Positions 59,601 to 64,000 of a stretch of DNA of 64,000 nucleotides are shown piece after piece. The position numbers were made by a program, and so were the translations under genes. Within the stretch, counting starts at the first letter, position 1. Each line of letters opens with the position of its first letter. Source of the stretch: Caulochytrium protostelioides (lineage: Eukaryota > Chytridiomycota > Caulochytriomycetes > Caulochytriales > Caulochytriaceae); NCBI GenBank assembly GCA_003615045.1, contig ML014165.1, positions 1-64,000 of the forward strand, read 5' to 3'. A model generated the notes under the pieces. That model worked only from the letters and a program-made list of their open reading frames with translations, ran no database searches and was not told the DNA's origin.

Positions 59601-61832
59601 GGACGTGGAGGACGCCGAAGTGTCGCCAGACGCGGGTGAGCACGGCGACGCGGGCGCTGCGGGGCACGAGTCGAGCCATAGCCTAAAGTCAGGGTCGAGC
59701 GCCGGGTTCGCCTGCTTCCAGGGCACGCAGCCGGTGATGAGGTTCAGCAGCACGATCGCGAGCGCCCAGGTATCGGCGTCGGCGGAGGAATAGCCCTCGC
59801 GGGCGGGCAGTGGCAGCGGCAGCGTCGGCGGGCGGTCGCGGTCGCGGTCGCGGTCGTGGGCGTCGGTCCGCAGCACGCGGACGTCGGCGATCGCCGCGGG
59901 CAGGCACTCGGGCGCCATGTAGCCGACGGCGCCGACGCCAAAGACGGTGGACCACGGGTCGCGGGTGCCGACGCTCCAGTCGACGACGGTCACGTGCTCC
60001 TCGCCGGTCGCGGAGTCCTGCGTGATCAGAATGTTCTCGGGCCGCAGGTCGCGGTGGAAGAAGCCGTGCGCGTGGGCCGCGGCGACGGCGCGCGCCAGCT
60101 GCAGGAAAACGCGGCGGACCCACGCTTCGCGCTCGAGGGCGTCCATGGCACAGGGCAGCTTCGCCACTTGCCACTGCTTGGGCGGCAGTGGCGGCGGCAT
60201 GGCGGCGGCGGCGGGCACGAACGCGCTCACGGGCGTCGCCGGTGACGAGCTCGCGGCGGATCGCCCGCTGCTGCCGCCGCCACCGTAGCTGCCGACGGCG
60301 GGAGACGGCGTCGAAGCGGCGATAGGCTGCCGCGCCGCGAGGATCTCGAACAGATCGTCGCCGCAGTGCTCCATGACGAGGTATCGCGCATTGACGCCGC
60401 GGACAAACGCCAGCACGCGGGGCACGTGCGGGCGAGGCCTGCCGAGGGCCAGGGTCGTCTCGGACGGCCGCGGCGGCGCGGGGCCGCGGGCGGCCACCGT
60501 CTTGCGCCGCAACCCGGCGCGCGCCAGGCCCGTGGCGGCGGCTGCGCCGTCCCCGACGGCGGCGGCAACGGCGGCGGCGACCGGCGACGGCGTGGACGGC
60601 ATCGCGAGCACGGCCATGCGCGCGTACAGATCGCGCAGCAGCGCGACCTCGCGGCGCTGCAGCGCGAGCTGCCGTGCCGTCAGGCCGTAACGGAACAGCA
60701 CCTTGATGGCGACGCGGCGGCCTGGCGGTGGGAGCGCGAGGTCCGCGTGGACGAAGTGAGCCGGCGCACGGATCACGGGGCCCATGCGGCGCACGGCGGC
60801 CACCAGCGCCGAGGCCGAAGCGGCATGTGCCGCGGCCCCCAGGTCGACCTGATGGCCGGCGTACACGGCCGAGATGGCGCCGCGGGCGAGCATCCGGTCG
60901 AGAACATACCACGCCGGCGCCGCGCCGGCGGACGGCGCGGCCGCTATCGGGGCGGACGGGGCGGACGGGGCGACGCCGACGCCGACGCCAAAGCGCTGCA
61001 GCGGCGAGACCCGGCCGCTTTTCGGACGGGCGAGCGCCGTCGTGGCCGCGTTGACGGCGGCGAAGTCAGAGGCAGCGGTGACGGGCGGCGACGGGCGCTC
61101 GGCGCGGGAGGGTTTGACATGCAGAAGCACCCCGATCTGGTGGGCCATATCGCGGTCGAGGAGCCGGGCGACGGCGGCCTGGGGCTGTCCGCCGGCGCCG
61201 CCGCCGCCCGCATTCATGAGAAAGGGGTAGTCGCTGTTCAGACAGCCGATCGGCGGCAGCGCCACGGGGCTCACGTCCTGGTAGGACGAGGTCCGGAACG
61301 ACGGCACGTGGACCGAGTGCGACCGCGACAGCGCTGTCGCCGCGTGGTGGCCGCTGCTGGCGCCCGGAGGGACGGCGCCGCCGGAGGGCTGCGGCGTGCT
61401 CGAGTGCGACGTGCGGGAGAGGCTGTTGGGCAGCGGCTTCCCACGCGGCGGCGGTCTTGGCAACGTGACGTCCGTCGATTCGGCGGCGGCCGCGGCCGCC
61501 GCCGCCGCCGCGAGGTCTCCGACCGCCGAGAGAGAAGAGGTCGTCACGGGCCTCAGGTACCCTGACGTCGCGCGCTGCCGCCGTGCGGAGCTGTCGCTCT
61601 CGCTGTCGAGCACGCGGTCCTCGCACGGCGAGCTCGGGAACGCCATAGGCATGCGGGGCTTCTTGACGGGCAGCGGCGCCGAGGCTGCCACGCCGCCGTG
61701 GCCGCCGAGGGCGGGCGGCGCCATCGGGTCGAGGCGGTCATCGGCGCCGTCGGCTCTCGGGATTGCGATGGGCACGGCGGTGACGGCGGGCGCCAGGGCC
61801 GCGGCTGGCGGCGCGGCGGCCGGGACCGACAT
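56646..61832 (-). CDS. Ran1/Ksp1/Sks1-like serine/threonine kinase with DWS instead of DFG
   Basis: 1,728 aa. The kinase domain (about residues 310-880, with long inserts) has RRVAIKVLF with Lys377, LVMEHCGDDLFEIL as hinge, HRDLRPENIL with catalytic Asp595, GAVGYMAPECL and the helix-F region ADADTWALAIVLLNLITGCV then PWKQANP. This last string is typical of the fungal Ran1/Pat1-Ksp1-Sks1-Vhs1 group, which controls meiosis, nutrient and stress responses. The magnesium motif reads VVDWSVG: Asp618 is kept but Phe-Gly is replaced by Trp-Ser. The glycine loop is also relaxed (LARGAISAVYAGH). The last lobe ends LDPAQRLSLAEWIRLL. The other two thirds are disordered Ala/Ser/Pro/Thr sequence. ATG 61832; no introns seen. 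Confidence 0.85.
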   Translation of the reverse strand: MSVPAAAPPAAALAPAVTAVPIAIPRADGADDRLDPMAPPALGGHGGVAASAPLPVKKPRMPMAFPSSPCEDRVLDSESDSSARRQRATSGYLRPVTTSSLSAVGDLAAAAAAAAAAESTDVTLPRPPPRGKPLPNSLSRTSHSSTPQPSGGAVPPGASSGHHAATALSRSHSVHVPSFRTSSYQDVSPVALPPIGCLNSDYPFLMNAGGGGAGGQPQAAVARLLDRDMAHQIGVLLHVKPSRAERPSPPVTAASDFAAVNAATTALARPKSGRVSPLQRFGVGVGVAPSAPSAPIAAAPSAGAAPAWYVLDRMLARGAISAVYAGHQVDLGAAAHAASASALVAAVRRMGPVIRAPAHFVHADLALPPPGRRVAIKVLFRYGLTARQLALQRREVALLRDLYARMAVLAMPSTPSPVAAAVAAAVGDGAAAATGLARAGLRRKTVAARGPAPPRPSETTLALGRPRPHVPRVLAFVRGVNARYLVMEHCGDDLFEILAARQPIAASTPSPAVGSYGGGGSSGRSAASSSPATPVSAFVPAAAAMPPPLPPKQWQVAKLPCAMDALEREAWVRRVFLQLARAVAAAHAHGFFHRDLRPENILITQDSATGEEHVTVVDWSVGTRDPWSTVFGVGAVGYMAPECLPAAIADVRVLRTDAHDRDRDRDRPPTLPLPLPAREGYSSADADTWALAIVLLNLITGCVPWKQANPALDPDFRLWLDSCPAAPASPCSPASGDTSASSTSAAPLSASVASLMTADDATTTTTAAAVPTAAAMATTAAPAPAPATATATTGVPSLDRPSSSRSGYARPFVSDFDRDACRRRLQITTQLEAALRRVLVLDPAQRLSLAEWIRLLEEDVPFWMEPAVAANMVQRHAAAADAAAADRADRLMQRSAAQPIPRRASKHAAASLDANGAPGPSSFFSFPFSFSPSTSGRSAQHRATHTPSHGPTSIYGPGPAVDAAAAAEDRGFFFPSAASAAAHAALKVGRRVTKTKSKKPKAAKTLRKPSELGGDHEPVFPGMEGVGDADSPHSRGPPDMVATLAPSDGTTTTAAATPTAATAAATYGAAAAATAPQVIPIAAATTTATLSTSAPESLLAGVASPEAPPDFLLMLDGAGKAATPAASAMARDRRLKRTVTTGHKVFGSLWRHAKRVVPSPSSGALGHGPSLELPADTGTGTGKEASNMPKDPTATATDPTPLYSGHASPMSAGAGSTRSARGPLQRSVSISVPRFWSRDKKPASATAAGALVPSPSTTVAAHEAATPSRLPRVSDGSASPSGSPSLFVAGATPTPPMPAPMLAPTARPTMLARAKTMMEPRRSAAARRAALAQGVASTSTAADAPPPRSDTAATAPLTAAAVAEATSTPPSMVLDTVHVDGSSASAAADDAALSTLAVAMPATSSPTSPAPPSSPTRPGCESRSLCSAATTMRAVRHDAVAAGPHDEARLSHDTVGMTALASTASTAISTLATATATATATATATATAPGPLPSAGVDGNVTVDPSDATGSHRTQSGMSSDGQSPRWVTDVPAAGVVTVSTASARVAAADKPVVILPASASSPAPSPAELSPASSRAPPHVLSPSASSPASPSASLSASLQQVPARASLPPRASTPPSASPLPSPLPSPSASSSTSRPFQQSVISAWKRWLKKPFTMGAAWTHTHTHTHAGTPPTKTGLARAVTTAPRFRASPSVDTALSGTRVPSPPLPRLPTVVVRPPTGSLNPAA
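57370..57419. repeat. in-frame hexanucleotide repeat (GCGGTC)n
   Basis: Eight units; on the minus strand they code an alternating Ala-Thr run in the kinase tail. Confidence 0.9.
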
Positions 61833-63905
61833 GGTCGCGGGGGCGTGGAGGGGTATACCCGTCAGCAGAGGGGACGCCAGCGAAGCGCGGCTCGCGGCGC
61901 GGCGCAGTCAAGCGGCCACCCAGCGGTCAGCGCGCGCGGGAGAAGAATACGGCGGCGGTGGCGGTGAGGAGGCAGGGCTAAGCAGACAGGGCCGGCAGGT
62001 CCGCGCCATGTCCCCGCCGCAGCTGAGGACAGGGGAGGGCGTTAATGGAGGCGATGCGGGAGAGTGCCGAGAAGGCCGTGGATCCCGCGAGCGCTGGAGA
62101 GCGGTTTCCCCGCGCACGTGCGCGGGCAGCGACGATGGCGCGGATCCCACGGCCACGGCGGGAGAGAACGATGGGAACTGGAACGGGAGCTTTCCCCTCC
62201 AGTGGAAAGGCCAACTCCGACTCACGTCAAGGAACGCTGAGCGCCGATCGGAGCTCGTGGCGCGCGGGCGGAGGGCCCTTCCCAGGGGTCGGCACGACTG
62301 CTGGCGGTGTGGGGCTGACGGTGTGGGACCCCGACAATGCCCGGCGATGCCCGGCGAATTCAAAAGGAGGGAGCCTGGGAGGTGGACCGATACCAGCTAA
62401 GAGACCGGCTGGAGATGGGCGTCCAGGGGGGCACTGCGCGGGGGACAGACAGATGCAATCGGAGGCGTCGGAGCTCGGATAAGCGTCAGGATGACCACGG
62501 TCACGATAGACACGAAGCATACAAGGGATGAGAAGGATGGATGCTGCTGCCGAATCTATCGCGTCTAACGGAAAATTGCGATGCCGTTCCCCACGTGCGG
62601 CTGTTCCACGTGTAAGCGAAGAGCGTGGATACCGCGCTCAGCGGTCCCGCGCGCGTCTGCCACCGGTGGCTGCAGAGCTGCTCAGGCGTCCGTGCGACCC
62701 TCGAAGTCCCCGCCACGCAGCGTCGGCCACGCGGCGTTGGCGGCGCCAGCTGTGGTGGCGATATGGCGGAGGGAGCGGCAGCAGCGGCGGCGGCCCCGGG
62801 GAGGCGTGCAGCCCGTAAAGCGTTCAAGGATGCTGAGGGAGCTGCAGGTCAGGTGGATGTGATGGGGACTCCCATACAACCAGCGCGCAGGCACGATTCC
62901 CTCTTGTCGAAGTGATGACCGACAGCAGCAACAGGGAACACTGCGCAGCTAGGCGGCAAGATGGAGACGTCCGTGATCAGGGGATACGGTAGTGCCCACG
63001 GGCCTCGTCAACGCAGGATCTGATGCGGGACCGCCAACGGATGCAGGTTTTGGAAGGAATTCAGCGGGAACCATACGGGATCGCGCCAGCGGCCGCTCAC
63101 ATTCACATCCCCAACCCCTCGCCTGGGTCCTGCGCGACGCGATCGCCGCGGATCTGCCGAGGCCCGCCGGTTGGTACAGGGTGGTACAGCCCACCGGCCC
63201 GGCACCCGTCTTCGTCGTCGCCATCGGCCCCGTCGACTGCGTCGCCGCCATGTTCGCACAGGGCTTTGAAACAGGCCACGGCTCGTCCGCACGCGAGCGT
63301 AGCACTAACGCCATTCCCGCGGTGACCGTCGTTGTCGTTGCCGTTGTCGCTGCCGTCGTCCTCGCCGTCACGAGAACCTCGCATACGCCATTTCGCAGGG
63401 TCGCCGTGGCCCACACCGTGTGACGTCCGAGGGCCCCCGTGGCCAGCGCCGCGAATGTCCGACCGCACAATGGCGCCACAACCCTCCGCATAACGTCGGA
63501 TCCCGCTGCTGGCACTTGGCCGAGCGCTGCAAGAATTCATACATCGTGCGGTGCCCCCGTCGTCGCCTCCCGCGTCCGCGGCGTCGCAGAATGCAGGTGC
63601 CTGTCATTCCTGTAAAACACGCGTTGACAGGCGTCGCTCAGCACGCCGACGCTCGTTGGTCGTGACTCGGAACGCCAGCACCGCCTGAGCGTGACCGAAA
63701 CGGGAAAAAAAGGCGTTCTCATCCTTCATGCGAGACCGATGTCGCGGGAGGTACAAGCGGAGCTCTCGATACAGGTATCTCCAAAAAGCTGCGCGGAAGA
63801 CGTTCACAAGCATCCATGGATCGCCAATTCATATATATTGCATAGAGAGTGAGCGGCGGGACCCCTGTGACGTTGACGGGGGCAGACGAGCTGCTCGCTA
63901 AGCCA
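61833..63905. other. terminal non-coding stretch
   Basis: Promoter side of the kinase gene, then about 1.5 kb without a recognisable gene; the best ORF (minus, 62949-63515) is Ala/Thr/Arg low complexity. A TATATAT string lies at about 63832-63838. Confidence 0.45.
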
Positions 63906-64000
63906 CGCTCATGCTCGTGCTCATGCTCATGCTCATGCTCATGCTCATGCTCATGCTCATGCTCATGCTCATGCTCGTGCTTGTGCTTGTGCTTGTGCTT
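63906..64000. repeat. hexanucleotide satellite (GCTCAT)n / (GCTTGT)n at the window edge
   Basis: About fifteen head-to-tail hexamers. They run GCTCAT and then drift to GCTTGT towards the edge. The array continues beyond the window, so its full length is unknown. Confidence 0.95.

Noticed and set aside
1-64000. CRISPR arrays, operons, Shine-Dalgarno sites, riboswitches
   Set aside because: All genes are eukaryotic with introns and separate promoters, and the tandem repeats are simple satellites without unique spacers.

Overview
The window is nuclear DNA of a very GC-rich fungus, most likely an early-diverging (chytrid-like) lineage; Caulochytrium-like genomes come to mind, but that is inference. 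The evidence is a spliced tRNA, GT-AG introns of about 60-200 nt, long mostly intronless genes rich in Ala/Pro/Ser, and fungal families (Yhm2, Hem25, Brl1/Brr6, a MATA-HMG-like factor, a Ran1/Ksp1-like kinase, a Spo71/Mug56-like PH protein). These sit beside genes that yeasts lack (holozoan-type MICU1, SNAPC1-like). Because GC is so high, nearly every real gene is shadowed by long antisense and out-of-frame ORFs, which I left out.

Layout. 0-5 kb: an intron-containing tRNA-Gly(GCC), then gene-poor DNA with two decayed, head-to-head copies of a TnpB/Fanzor-like gene. 5-11 kb: a plasma-membrane-type Ca2+-ATPase and, on the other strand, a Brl1/Brr6 nuclear-envelope protein. 13-20 kb: Yhm2 citrate/oxoglutarate carrier, a third possible Fanzor relic, a TRAPPC2L/Tca17 subunit, HAT1 (two recognisable exons, 5' end unresolved) and Pol III subunit RPC4. 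20-30 kb: exosome Rrp41, a three-exon MICU1, a SARNP/Tho1-type SAP protein, the Sac1 phosphoinositide phosphatase and a SNAPC1-like protein. 30-38 kb: a 4-kb gene desert with a striking hairpin, a cystinosin-like transporter, and Sco1. 38-46 kb: a giant (about 2,600 aa) multi-PH protein. 46-50 kb: non-coding DNA with the best-preserved Fanzor fragment. 50-62 kb: a 1,411-aa MATA-HMG-box protein, Hem25-like glycine carrier, a small PDRG1/prefoldin-like protein, and a 1,728-aa Ran1/Ksp1-like kinase with a DWS in place of DFG. The window ends in a hexanucleotide satellite.

The genes are independent eukaryotic units, not operons. Three loose themes recur. Mitochondrial function: Yhm2, MICU1, Sco1, Hem25. 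Calcium handling: PMCA and MICU1. Small-RNA transcription: RPC4, SNAPC1 and a tRNA. The HMG protein, the Ran1-like kinase and the Spo71-like protein lie within 24 kb and all belong to families tied to mating or meiosis in other fungi; a functional link is only inference.

The most unusual content is the family of decayed TnpB/Fanzor (RNA-guided nuclease-like) remnants, some of which share a conserved GC-rich hairpin just past the coding end.
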